DNA from: Mesostigma viride
Lineage: Eukaryota > Streptophyta > Mesostigmatophyceae > Mesostigmatales > Mesostigmataceae
NCBI GenBank assembly: GCA_009746045.1
Contig: RPFO01000178.1
Coordinates: 404,369-468,368 of the forward strand
DNA: 64,000 nucleotides
Direction of reading: 5' to 3'
The first letter of the stretch is position 1. The number at the start of each line of letters is the position of its first letter. Positions 44,301 through 54,822 of the stretch are shown here, in pieces. A program made the translations under genes and the position numbers. The notes under the pieces are model-generated. The model searched no databases. It was not told the DNA's origin and saw only the letters and a list, made by a program, of their open reading frames with translations.

Positions 44301-47300
44301 GTGTGGGCCGTGACATTCTGTGTGTGGGCCATGACATTCTGTGTGTGGGCCGTGACATTCTGTGTGTGGGCCGTGACATTCTGTGTGTGGGCCGTGACAT
44401 TCTGTGTGTGGGCCGTGACATTCTGTGTGTGGGCCGTGACATTCTGTGTGTGGGCCATGACATTCTGTGTGTGGGCCGTGACATTCTGTGTGTGGGCCAT
44501 GACATTCTGTGTGTGGGCCATGACATTCTGTGTGTGGGCCATGACATTCTGTGTGTGGGCCATGACATTCTGTGTGTGGGCCATGACATTCTGTGTGTGG
44601 GCCATGACATTCTGTGTGTGGGCCATGACATTCTGTGTGTGGGCCATGACATTCTGTGTGTGGGCCATGACATTCTGTGTGTGGGCGGTGTAATGGGGTT
44701 GCGAGGGAGTCGTTCTGTCTTGCATCGTCTGCATGGTATTTATAGTATTATAGCACATACAGTAAATAGTAATGTTGCATCGTCCGCGCCGCCTGACGCT
44801 TGTCGCTCTCCGCGCGTTGTTCCTTGCTCCCACCCCGGCCCTGTGGAATCTCGGTGGCGTGAATGTGTCTGCATTGGGCATGGGTGGGCCATGGGTGGGC
44901 CATGGGTGGGCCATGGGTGGGCCATGGGTGGGCCATGGGTGGGCCATGGGTGGGCCATGGGTGGGCCATGGGTGGGCCATGGGTGGGCCATGGGTGGGCC
45001 ATGGGTGGGCCATGGGTGGGCCATGGGTGGGCCATGGGTGGGCCATGGGTGGGCCATGGGTGGGCCATGGGTGGGCCATGGGTGGGCCATGGGTGGGCCA
45101 TGGGTGGGCCATGGGTGGGGCATGGTGGGCGATGGTGGGCAATGGTGGCGAGGGCTGCGTCACTGCGTCACTGGGGGCGGCTGCAAGCAGCTGGTCACTG
45201 TTGTGGACGCCAGGGACCCCCTGTTGTACCGGTGCATCGACCTGGAGGTAAGCGGGCACCGTCAGGAGGCACGCACCTCTAGTGGCCTAGTGGAGGTGCT
45301 TGTAGCTGCGCAGGGTCAGGGTCCCAACCAGGCCTCGTAAGCATACACCCTGCTGGGTGACCTTTTGTCCAGGGTCCAGCTCCTCCCTTCCTTTGCTGAC
45401 AAGGGTACCTCCATGTGGACGCACCAGGCTGGTCGCCTTCTCTTCACAAACAAGAGGGATGTTTTTCGGGGGATCCTGTTCCGCGCCCCTTCATGGCCAG
45501 TAGTGTGTTCACTGCCACCTCCTCGGCCCCTTCATGGCCAGTAGTGTGTTCACTGCCACCTCCTCGGCCCCTTCATGGCCAGTAGTGTGTTCACTGCCAC
45601 CTCCTCGGCCCCTTCATGGCCAGTAGTGTGTTCACTGCCACCTCCTCGGCCCCTTCATGGCCAGTAGTGTGTTCACTGCCACCTCCTCGGCCCCTTCATG
45701 GCCAGTAGTGTGTTCACTGCCACCTCCTCGGCCCCTTCATGGCCAGTAGTGTGTTCACTGCCACCTCCTCGGCCCCTTCATGGCCAGTAGTGTGTTCACT
45801 GCCACCTCCTCGGCCCCTTCATGGCCAGTAGTGTGTTCACTGCCACCTCCTCGGCCCCTTCATGGCCATGCCACTCTTGTGTCCTGCTAGCGTATCTGTT
45901 GGCCGTGCAACCTGTCACGGGCACGACAACGCAGGAATCCTTCTGCACAGTCGGTGCCGCCACGCAGCATCCATCGTTGGGGTTGTCCTACGCCACGCAG
46001 CATCCATCGTTGGGGTTGTCCTACGCCATGCAGCATCCATCGTTGGGGTTGTCCTACGCCACGCAGCATCCATCGTTGGGGTTGTGTTTGCGCATGTGTG
46101 GAACAGGCTGCAGCAGTCATGCATGGTTTTCCATTGCTCGATGCGGGCGGTGGTTTCCCATCACACAAGGCGGGCGGTGATAAAGCAGGCCAGCTGGGGG
46201 TGATGTCGATGGCGCATGGGGTGGTCGACCAGCCGTCAAGGTACTGGGTACTTTGCATATCGACGTGAGCGTGGTTGAGTGTGTACTGTCGGTTATGCAT
46301 CCACATGGAGTGTTCTGCATCCAGACGTGGCAGTCCTTTTTTACATAGGACATGCGCTGCTACCAACAGAGAATCATGGACAGCGCGCCACGTCGACGTC
46401 TACGTTGGAGTACAGAAATTTGCTACCACCACCTCGTTTCCTCTCACCCCCCCCGGTCCCTGGTGTCCTTTCCCCCCCCCCCCTGACCTCAACCCCCCCC
46501 GGCCCTTGTGGTCACAAGGCCCCTGTGGCGGAACGTCATGGTCTGCCCAACTGATGCCTCCCTGCTTGCACCACCACCACCTGCCCACCCCTTGTGGCCA
46601 CACCAACCCCTGTACCCTGCTGCTTATTGCGCGCCCTGGCCATCCTGCCAGGACTACGCGCGGGAGATCGACCCCTGCAAGCGCTGCGCGCTGCTTCTCA
46701 ACAAGGCCGACCTCCTGCCCGTGCGCATCCGGTGGGTGCCAGAATTAGTGTGCGTATCTGTGGGTGGGGTGGTGGTATGAGTGCGCATCGCTGACTGAGT
46801 GTTAGTGGAATAGTTTGGTACCATACCAGTTTCGAACACAGGTCCTCTTGCATGATTTCGCGGCTACAGGGGTCTCCTGATCCGAAGGCATCCCAAGCGA
46901 TAGCCCAACTGCAAAAAAGTCTTTATCGGAGAGCGGTGCAAGTGCGTGCGAAATTCTCCAATATGAACCAGTGGATGGAATCTAACTGCCAGCCCCACGG
47001 GGGCGAATGTGAGTAGGAGTACTCCTCACTGGGTCACGCAACGGCGGAAGCCGGCCAAAGGTGACTCCTGGTTGGCCACGGCTGCACTCTGGACCTCCAC
47101 AAGCCAGCACCTCGTAACCGGAATAGCAACCAAATAACAGTGAAATGGTTTGGTACCATACCGGATACTGAGTGTTGGTGCGTACTTGGTGGGTGGTGCA
47201 CTGTATCAGTTTCGGCACACTCGATGTACATCGGGTAGGTGATGAGATGCGATGGGACTCATGGAACAGGCGCGGGAGGGAGGAGGGGGGGGGGCACGGA

Positions 47301-50300
47301 ACAAGGATGCGAGGGATGAGTGTGTGGGCGGGGGGCAGGGGGCAGGGGGGACGGTGGGCAGGTCGGGGGCATGACCATGCCGTCCCACTTTGCATGCACA
47401 CCGTTGGCTGTTGGCCATAGGAATGAGGCGTTGCTTGCTTGCTCGCGTGCATGCATGCACATGGCTGCCCCCCCCTAACTCAACCATGCGCCCTCTGGTC
47501 TCCCCCTTTGGTTTCTGCACCTGGCCACTCCCCCTGCGGCCAACTCCCCTTTCGTCTGTTCCTGCGCCGCGTGCAGCCGCCACTGGGCGCGCTACTTCAA
47601 GGAGAAAGGCATCCCCCACTTTTGGTGGTCGGCCAAGGCCCAGCTGGACTACGACAAGGAGATCCGGCGGCAGCGCGCGCTGGACCCGGAGTGGGAGCCC
47701 CCCGTTCTCACGGCACTACCGGACGAGCCGCTGGACCTGCAGCCGGAGGAGGAGGCGGAGGAGGGCGACGAGCTGCTGCGGGTGCTCACGCGGGATGAGG
47801 TGCGTGTGTCTGTGGGGGGGGAATTTATTTGAAATACGGCACGGCTTGTGGGTGGCGTAGGGGTGAGCTGGGGTGTGTGCACTTGTCGGTGGGAGTGGGA
47901 TGTTGGCCAGTCGTTTGTTTGTTTTATACCAGTCGTCTTTTCTGCGATATTCTGACCTAGTTCTTGTTTCCCTGGGTATGTAGCAGGGTGCCGCCGACGA
48001 TGGTCCCACCCAAGCGGCTGCTGTAGTGTCCTTTAAGCTGCATCCGTTGCTACGTAGCGTGTGCCCCATGGGCGCCTGGGCGCTGGATGGGTTGGATTGT
48101 TGTGCCTAAATACACTCCTATCAATATACACTCCTTTCTGTTCCTCTATATTAACTAGTTAACACATATGTTCCTCTTCATGCATGGGGTGCACTGGTGT
48201 TGCCGGGCTGGTCTCGTCATGGGCTGCAAATGCGACATGTGCTACTCAGTACCGGCCCCATCGTGCTGGGCGGTCGCATCCAGACATTGTGACCAGAGGA
48301 GTTTTTATCCGTGAATACGAACACTATGTGAATACGAACACTATGTGAATACGAACACTATGTGAATACAAACACTAAGTGAATACGAACACTATGTGAA
48401 TACGAACACTATGTGAATGTGGACGCACAAATGCGCACGCATGCACTATCGTCGATGGCGACGCTCGACTGCAGGTGATGGGCCGCCCGTACGATGCGTG
48501 ATTATGTCACCAACAAGTTTTTTGTACATGCGCGGCTGATGCGTGACCACAGGTGCTAGGCCGCCTCAAGCAGCTCGCGCAGGAGGTGGTGCGCGCGCGG
48601 CAGGAAGCCGCTGCTGAGGAGGAGGAGGAGGGGGGGGGCAAGGGCAAGGGCAAGGGGGGGGAAGGGGGGGCAAGCAGCAACAGGAGGAGGACGAGGAGGA
48701 CGAGGAGGAGGAGGAGGAGAATGAGGGGGAGGGGGGGGAGGAGGAGGGAAGTGAGGCGGCGCTGAAGCGCCAGCAGCGGGCGCGGGCGGCCGGGCGACGT
48801 GCCCCCCCTCGCAAGCCCCGGGCGGGGGGGCCTGCAGTGGTGGGGCTGGTCGGGTACCCTAACGTGGGCAAGAGTTCCAGGTACATCCGCGTGCTTGTGG
48901 GTGGTGGCTTGCATGGGTGGTTGCTGGCATGGGCGTGATTGTGATTCTATGCATTCCTGTGCGCGACAACTTACGTTCGGGTACCCAGTGATGGTCAAGT
49001 GTTCCCCGCACAGGCTTTTAATGTAATGGGCACGACTTCCAGGCACAGGTGCGCGCGTGGACGCACCTTTTTGTGCGCACGTGCTGGCTTGGCTCCATCT
49101 GTCCCCCTTTCCCGTCAAATAGGATTTGCTTGCATCTGCAAGATCCAACTCGGAACGAGCCACCACGCATATGTTCGTGGGTGCACACAGCGTGCATTGG
49201 TAGCTGCTTTTGCAGAGCCACCCACCATGGCTGCTTCTTGTTCGCAAATGGGTGGCCAAAATTGTGCGCAAGCGAACAAGCAGCAAGGGCTGGGTCGGGC
49301 GTCCAAGTCTGGCACTTTGCTTTGCGAGGTGGTGCTTAGGGTTGTCAGATAAAAGTAATAGCAGTCTCGTACGCCTTGTCGGTGTAGTAGGCGCATTTTC
49401 CGATGCGGCAGTTCTTATTTCCAATCGCTGTTACCCCCCCCTGTATTGGACTGACCATTGTGATGTGGTAGGTGTCCTGTGGCCTGCCCCGTGTCACGTT
49501 CCGCCCACCCATCAATGACCCGGTGGGGGGCCAGGGATGCAAACCGTGCAGCAATGCGAATTCTGCTTTCCCTCGTGGCCTTACGCATCGCCCTTCGCTG
49601 TCATTATGCTGTATTTGTTAACGAGCAGGAACATATGTTGGTGTCCGTCCCACGCCCTCTTGGTGTAGCGCCCCCGTCCCCTTCTTTCCCTTCCCCCTCC
49701 CCCTTCAACTCCCGTTTCCGCCGCCCCCTCCCCCTGATTTGCGCGGTATCCTCGCCCCTGCCCCCCCTCACGTTTGCCTTCCGGCTCCCTGCCCCCCCCA
49801 GCATGAACGCACTCAAGGGCCAGAAGAAGGCCGGCGTGACGGCGACACCTGGCAAGACCAAGCACTTCCAGGTGGGCAGCGGCTAGACATGCAGGGACTG
49901 ACACTCGCTGCACTTGGGTTGCTGGTGTTTGGCGTGGGGTCAGAGTGACAGGTCTTGGTGTTGGAGGAAACCGCGCTGCTTGCCTAAATGCATGTAAAAG
50001 AGCCGGTTATAGAGCGTGCGAAATATTTCTAGCGCAGCTTGGGGCTGTTTGCTTGATGAGGCGGTTTGTGCTTCTCCCAAGCGCAGCTCGGGGCCGTTCG
50101 CTTGATGAGGCGGTTTGTGCTTCTCCCAAGCGCAGCTCGGGGCTGTTCGCTTGATGCGGCGGTTTGTGCTTCTCCCAAGCACAGCTCGGGGCTGTTTGCT
50201 TGATGAGGCGGTTTGTGCTTCTCCCAAGCACAGGGCAGGGATGATCGCCCAACAACAAGCGCTTCCATCCTTGTCTGTCGTTTATGTTGCCCCCCCCAGG

Positions 50301-52815
50301 CTCGCCCGTCTTCCTGTGTCATGGGACCCCATCTGCCTGTCCCCTTCATCATGGGGCGTAAGCTCAGCTGCACCTGCTTGCGCCGCACTGCCGCCCCCCT
50401 TCCACCCCTCTCCCACTCCCCTGCCAACACCCACTGTCAACCGCCCTCCAGACGGTCTACATCGACCCTTCGCTGATGCTGTGTGACTGCCCGGGTCTGG
50501 TCTTCCCCTCCTTCACCACCTCCAAGGCCGCCATGGTGTGCGCGGGCATTTTGCCTCTGGTGCAGATCACCGACCCAAGGTGAGGAGTGGGGGGGTGGGG
50601 GGAGGAAATACAGGGGGTAAGGAAGGGGGGTAAGGAAGGGGGGTAAGGAAGGGGGGTAAGGAAGGGGGGTAAGAAAGGGGGGTAAGGGAGGGATACGGGA
50701 CAGGGCAGGGCGGTAGAGATGTCCTGTGACGGGGTTGGTCGGGCAGGGGGCAGCAGAGCGGCTACTGGGGGACACGTGCCGGCTTGCAGCCAGCATGGTT
50801 GGATGGGCCGTTGATGTGGCGGCTGGTTGCGCGGTCCCAGATCAAGAAAGTGGTGTCATTCCATGCAACAAGCTTTGTTTGTTGCTGTTCGGTTTATAGT
50901 TGTATAATTACCTGCTGTCCTGGCCGCAGCTTTTTCCTTCCCCTGGTGTATAGGGAGCAGAGAGCAGCTCAGGGTGCTTCTATTCCTTCCAACGAAGCCC
51001 TGTGGCTTTGCATGGGTGGTTGCGCTGCGCAATCATAGGAGCAGCCAACCAACAAAGTTATAGCCCACTCACCCACCCACCCACCCACCCACCCACCCAC
51101 CCACCCACCCACCCACCCACCCACCCACCCACCCACCCACCCACCCACCCACCCACCCACCTTGTATATTTTTATTGGGGCTCATGACATGGGTGCGTTT
51201 ATTGCCAACCAAAGCTTGTTATGAATCTATTAAATATAACACCTCCCTCTGTCTCTTGTTGCCTGCTGGTGCCAGGGGCGTGGGCGCGGTCATCGCCGAC
51301 AAGGTGCCCCGTGCGGAGCTCGAGCGCGCGTACGGCATCACCCTGCCTAAGCCCAAGGCGCACGAGGACCCCAACCGGCCGCTCACAGCGGGGGAGCTGC
51401 TGCGCACGCATGGTAAGGGGGAGCAGGGACTTTGGGGAAGGGGGGGGGGGAAAGACAGGGATGGGGTGAAGGGGATACAGGGGGGGGAAGGGGGATGACC
51501 GGGGGGGGGGGAGATGGGACCTCGCTTGGCACTTGCATGGCTGGTGTGGTCTTCTCGTTGTCCCTATATGGCTGATTCCTTTTGGCTGGTTTGCCTTCGT
51601 GCCCTGAGTCGCACCTTCACGTCAAGAGGTATGCCCCGCTTGCCCTGCGGGCCCGGCTGGCCCAGCTGGCCCGGCTTGCCCAGCTTGCCCTACCAAGCTC
51701 TTCACCCCCCTACCAAGCAAGGCCCCACGCCTGCCTAGCTCTTTGTTTTATGCTTTTGTGATGTCCAGTGTTGTCAGGATAATGCCGTTGGCATTGTTTA
51801 GGGAATGTGCGGGCCTTGTGCGGGTACTTGTTGGAGACGGCGTGCCAGTAGAAACGAACAATGTGAGTGAATGTATCAGTGCTGCTCGCCTGGGCAGGGG
51901 GGCCTTCTTCTGTCTGGGTAGCAACGTTGACATGTGCGGCCGATTGTCGGCATGTGGTTGTGGGCAGTCATGGCTACCTTAACCCTGAACATGTCGCGCT
52001 TGGTGATGGGCCCTGTCTGATCTGCACCGTTCTGTAGAGTGGATGGGTGGCACGCTTGCCTTGGGATGGTATCGTTCCAATCTGTTCACGCTCATGGGAC
52101 CTCTTTCTTCCACGAAGATTTGCACATGGAAAAGTACTGTCATGCAGGCCTCTGTCCATTTCTTTGATCACGCAATCCTCATTCTATTGATTTGGTAGCA
52201 CATGCTCTCACCTGCATCACTCGCCTGCCTCCGATCGCCACCTGGCACCACATCCCAGCGCACGCGCGTGGCTACGTCACCGGGCGCGGCCTGCCTGATG
52301 AGGTGCTATCCATCCGCATACTTGTCAAGGACTACCTCATGGGCAAGCTGCAGCACTGGGAGCTACCACCGGGCGTGGTCGACACCGCCAGGCCAGTGCC
52401 AAAGGGAGTGGCCGTAGCAGCAACCTCAGGGGGGAGCGGTGCAAGCACCCAGGGCGAGGGGCAGCGAGGAGAGGGGGAGGCGCTCGCCGCGGCCGAAAAA
52501 CTTGGGGAGCTGGACATATCCGGCGCTGATGCTGGCGGTGGCGGGATCGCTCGCCCGGCCAGCGGTGCCGCATCGGCGGCGGGACGCGGCAAGCAGCCGC
52601 GCCCTCCGTCAGCGGGTCCCAAGCGCGCTGAGTACAAGTTGAACAAGAAGGGGCCCCGCAGGAAGGACCGTGCATGGCGTGCGGGCAAGGGCTACATGGG
52701 GGACGGCGAGGTAGACGAAGATGAGCTGGCGGTGGAGGTGTCCGCGGCCGCGCGGATACAGCCAGTCAGCGCAGGCGGTGTCCCCAATCAGCTGCCCATC
52801 AGCATCCGGCTGTGA
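41377..52815 (+). CDS. LSG1: LSG1, large-subunit GTPase 1 (60S maturation)
   Basis: LSG1 is a cytoplasmic GTPase that drives release of the export adaptor NMD3 from pre-60S ribosomal subunits. Twelve exons were placed by similarity: 41377-41651, 41773-41877, 42726-42812, 43567-43660, 45191-45247, 46652-46731, 47577-47799, 48553-48880, 49802-49871, 50452-50579, 51276-51412, 52259-52815 (TGA). Motifs occur in the permuted order: LLLNKADLLP (G4), FWWSAKA (G5), VGLVGYPNVGKSS (G1), TATPGKTKHFQ (G2), LCDCPGLVFPSF (G3). The N-terminus starts MGKSKNPDLKKSKHRLASGL, with GRALIHNH, as in other LSG1 proteins. KDYLMGKL near the C-terminus is also conserved. All junction phases agree, but exon 8 needs one more base (see the separate entry); the total would be 713 residues. 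Introns are repeat-rich; introns 1, 6, 8 and 11 show little. Confidence 0.93.
42055..42196. repeat. (CCCT)n array in LSG1 intron 2
   Basis: A nearly pure CCCT tract with a few lost C bases. It makes a long pyrimidine run on the sense strand, more than 500 bp upstream of the exon 3 acceptor. Confidence 0.94.
42682..42706. repeat. C25 homopolymer near the LSG1 exon 3 acceptor
   Basis: A run of 25 C, flanked by shorter C runs, ends 19 bases before exon 3 (42726). It forms part of the polypyrimidine tract. The exact length is likely to be unreliable in any assembly. Confidence 0.9.
42826..42978. repeat. ~43-bp repeat in LSG1 intron 3
   Basis: Just under four units containing GTACGTATTGTACCTAGAG and TTGTACATGCTCTTATA. 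It starts about 14 bp after the exon 3 donor but does not include it. Confidence 0.88.
44246..44690. repeat. 21-bp minisatellite in LSG1 intron 4
   Basis: About 21 units of GTGGGCCRTGACATTCTGTG plus T. Units on the left carry CCGTG and those on the right CCATG, so the array seems to have grown from two subtypes. It is open in several frames because 21 is a multiple of three. Confidence 0.95.
44877..45125. repeat. 12-bp minisatellite (GCCATGGGTGGG)n in LSG1 intron 4
   Basis: About 20 units without interruption, ending in degenerate GCATGGTGGG forms before the exon 5 acceptor (45190). It accounts for the Gly/Trp/Pro/His-rich ORFs on both strands. Confidence 0.95.
45487..45868. repeat. 41-bp minisatellite in LSG1 intron 5
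   Basis: Nine units with CCCCTTCATGGCCAGTAGTG and TTCACTGCCACCTCCTCGG, nearly identical throughout. Confidence 0.94.
45955..46088. repeat. 33-bp minisatellite in LSG1 intron 5
   Basis: Four units of CACGCAGCATCCATCG plus TTGGGGTTGTCCTACGC, one with CATGCAG. The last unit grades into unique sequence. Confidence 0.9.
48310..48420. repeat. 17-bp A-rich repeat in LSG1 intron 7
   Basis: Six to seven units of GTGAATACGAACACTAT with rare changes, upstream of exon 8. Confidence 0.9.
48630..48671 (+). other. LSG1: Apparent one-base frameshift in LSG1 exon 8
   Basis: From the exon start at 48553 the frame reads VLGRLKQLAQEVVRARQEAAA; from 48672 the frame that leads into the G1 motif reads KQQQEEDEEDEEEEEE. 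The two differ by one base, and the first runs into a stop at 48763. Between them are G runs of 9, 8 and 7 and no GT that could start a tiny intron. An acidic linker is expected here in LSG1. A homopolymer sequencing error is the simplest reading; a real mutation or length polymorphism is possible. Confidence 0.85.
50030..50235. repeat. ~49-bp repeat in LSG1 intron 9
   Basis: Four units containing GCTTGATGAGGCGGTTTGTG, CTTCTCCCAAGCGCAGCTC and GGGGCTGTT. It lies in the middle of the intron, away from both splice sites. Confidence 0.9.
50603..50695. repeat. 13-bp G-rich repeat in LSG1 intron 10
   Basis: Six units of GGGGGGTAAGGAA (the last modified). Each contains GGTAAGG, a donor-like sequence, but the true donor of exon 10 (GTGAGG at 50580) lies about 25 bp upstream and is not part of the unit. 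Confidence 0.88.
51064..51161. repeat. (ACCC)n array in LSG1 intron 10
   Basis: About 24 CACC/ACCC units, uninterrupted, roughly 115 bp upstream of the exon 11 acceptor. Confidence 0.95.
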
Positions 52816-53139
52816 TGGGACCCGATGTTGCACTAGAATGGCATTTTTGGAACCTGTGTTTTTGTGGCGAGGAGGCAGTCAGCGGAGCCCTGTGTTAGCA
52901 CTTGCATGCATTGACCATGCATGCAAAGCCATTGAGTCACGGGGCCTCATACCGATCAGTAAAACATTTGACTGAAATAAGCAATTTTAAAATTACTCAA
53001 GTCATCATGTGGAAGCACATTTTCCCCTTGTTAGCAAGTGCTGTCCCCAACTGTGGGTCCCAGGAAATATAAAAAGCACGGTAGGCATAGTTTGCGTGCA
53101 AGATTCGCTTGAGGCCTTACTTAAAGCCTACATATCTTA

Positions 53140-54010
53140 GACTGGCTGTGGACATATATGTTAAAAAGTATAATAACTTACATCAGAGTGAAAGCACCCA
53201 ATCAAACATGAACAAAGCCAACGCTAACAAGAGATACCTTTACAAAATAACTGCAGCCGGCATGGGACACTCGATCCACACCGCGGAATGAAGTAAAACA
53301 GCCTAATAACCGTGCTGCGCCGCAAAGTCAGCCCGCGTAGTGCGGCGGAGCAAGATATCAGCCATAACCCGGGTAAGCGGTACCGAAAGGCGTTGGCGCC
53401 AGTACGATGTCCAGGTCCGCGCTGACCAAGGGGCCGCTGGCCCTCCAGGTCCAGGGGGTCCTCCCGGAGCCGGCAGCACTCCTTAAATAAGCCGGCGGTC
53501 AGGGTCCCCATGGCCCCAAACTCCTCCAAGACAAAGGGCACCACACGGTGGTCGGCTCGACATCACCATAGGCAGTGAGCTTGGCCCGCTCAGCCTGATC
53601 CGCCGTGCAGCCCGCCGCCTGAGTGTGATTCACCAACCACATGGCTAAGAGCCAAGGGGCGAGCCACAGAAATGTCAATGAGCAAGTGCCGGCCGCCTCC
53701 CTCAAAGTCCAGAAACGCGATGTCAGGGCGGTGGTTGGGAGAGTAGAAAGCCGCGCCGTCCACATCAGTCCTCAGACCGGATGTTCTCGTGGGGGAAAAA
53801 GGACCGGAACATGGCGAGCACCACCTTCAGGAGAAGGAGTGTGCAAGTACAAGTACCAATTCTGATTCTGTTGGCCACCCATGCATGACAGGTAGTGGGT
53901 CCCAGTGGGGTCCATGGCCTGCCCGCAGCTACCACCCTGCAGGAACAAGAGGTTGCGGGGCATACACGTTGGTGTCGCAGCGCCACCGGATAGTGACTGG
54001 ACATATATAG
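53140..54010 (-). mobile_element. LINE-B copy B1: 3' end with C-terminal domain
   Basis: Minus-strand fragments read GGSCGQAMDPTGTHYLSC, then SPNHRPDI-like sequence, ERAK..YGDV and VPFVLEEFGAMG, then LFKECCRLRED. I recognise this order (Cys/His cluster, RPD and DxxV block, FVxEEFGAxG) as the C-terminal part of reverse-transcriptase ORFs that are common in green algal genomes (family memory, not checked). Stops and frameshifts are present. Bases 52816-53140 before it are the LSG1 3' flank, with no other feature seen. Confidence 0.7.
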
Positions 54011-54049
54011 TGACTAGCTAGACCTTTTCAGTGGTTTTCCATTTGCGGG

Positions 54050-54360
54050 TATTTCCTCGTAAATGGTGGGAGAGCGATCGCAGCAATGGTGCTCACCACT
54101 AGACACTCCCGGCCAGTTAGGCTCGAAACACACGGCCTGATCAAGCATGCTGTTTCCGGACCCACCGTCTAGGTCATCTAGTCGCTCTACACGTAAGCCA
54201 GCCATAATTTCAATGCACAAGGCTACACATTTCCATCACCATTCATCTTCATAATCCTGAACGACTCGAACACGCGGACAAGATAACGGCAGGCTCGAGC
54301 TAGTAACCATGGTCCCGATTCTCCCGATTTCTGGCCTGCGCTGGTTGTCTCCTTGATATA
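54050..54360. repeat. Dispersed repeat D, copy 3
   Basis: Matches copy 1 at 31130-31460 over most of its length, from GGGAGAGCGATCGCAGCA to CTGCGCTGGTTGTCTCCTTG. It lies between LINE-B copies B1 and B2. Confidence 0.75.
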
Positions 54361-54739
54361 TATACGTTAAAATGTATAATCACTTACAACTGAGTGAAGG
54401 CACCCAATTAAAAATAAACAAAGCCAACGCTAACCAGAGATACCACGACAAAACAACTACAGCCGGCGTGGGACACTCGATCCACACTGCGGAATGAAGT
54501 AAAACAGCCTAATAACCGTGCTGCGCCGCCAAGTCAGCCCGCGTAGTGCGGCGGAGCAAGATGTCAGCCATAGCCCGGGTAAGCGCTTACCGCCGGAAAG
54601 GCGTAGGCGCCAGTACAACATCCAAGTCCGCGCCGACCAAGGGGCCTGCTGGCCCTCCAGGTCCTCCAGGTCCAGGCGGTCCTCCCGGAGCCGGCAGCAC
54701 TCCTTGAATAACTGAGCCGGCGGTCAGGGTCCCCATGGC
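54360..54739 (-). mobile_element. LINE-B copy B2: 5'-truncated
   Basis: Shares with B1 and B3 the 3' block CATTCCGC...GATCGAGTGTCCCA and the end of the coding part (CTCCGGGAGGACCGCC). On the minus strand it begins abruptly at GGCCATGGGGACC and ends at the ATATAACGTATATATA-like terminus. Confidence 0.72.
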
Positions 54740-54822
54740 CATATATGTTAAAATATATATTTACTTACATCAGAGTGAAGGCACCCACATAAAAATAAAC
54801 AAAGCCAACGCTAACAAGAGAT

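Noticed and set aside
43958..45340. 433- and 359-codon repeat ORFs
   Set aside because: Generated by the 21-bp and 12-bp arrays in LSG1 intron 4.
48868..49060. Possible donor duplication at LSG1 exon 8 (TTCCAGGTACA versus TTCCAGGCACA)
   Set aside because: The second copy lacks GT and the match is only about 11 bases with one mismatch.
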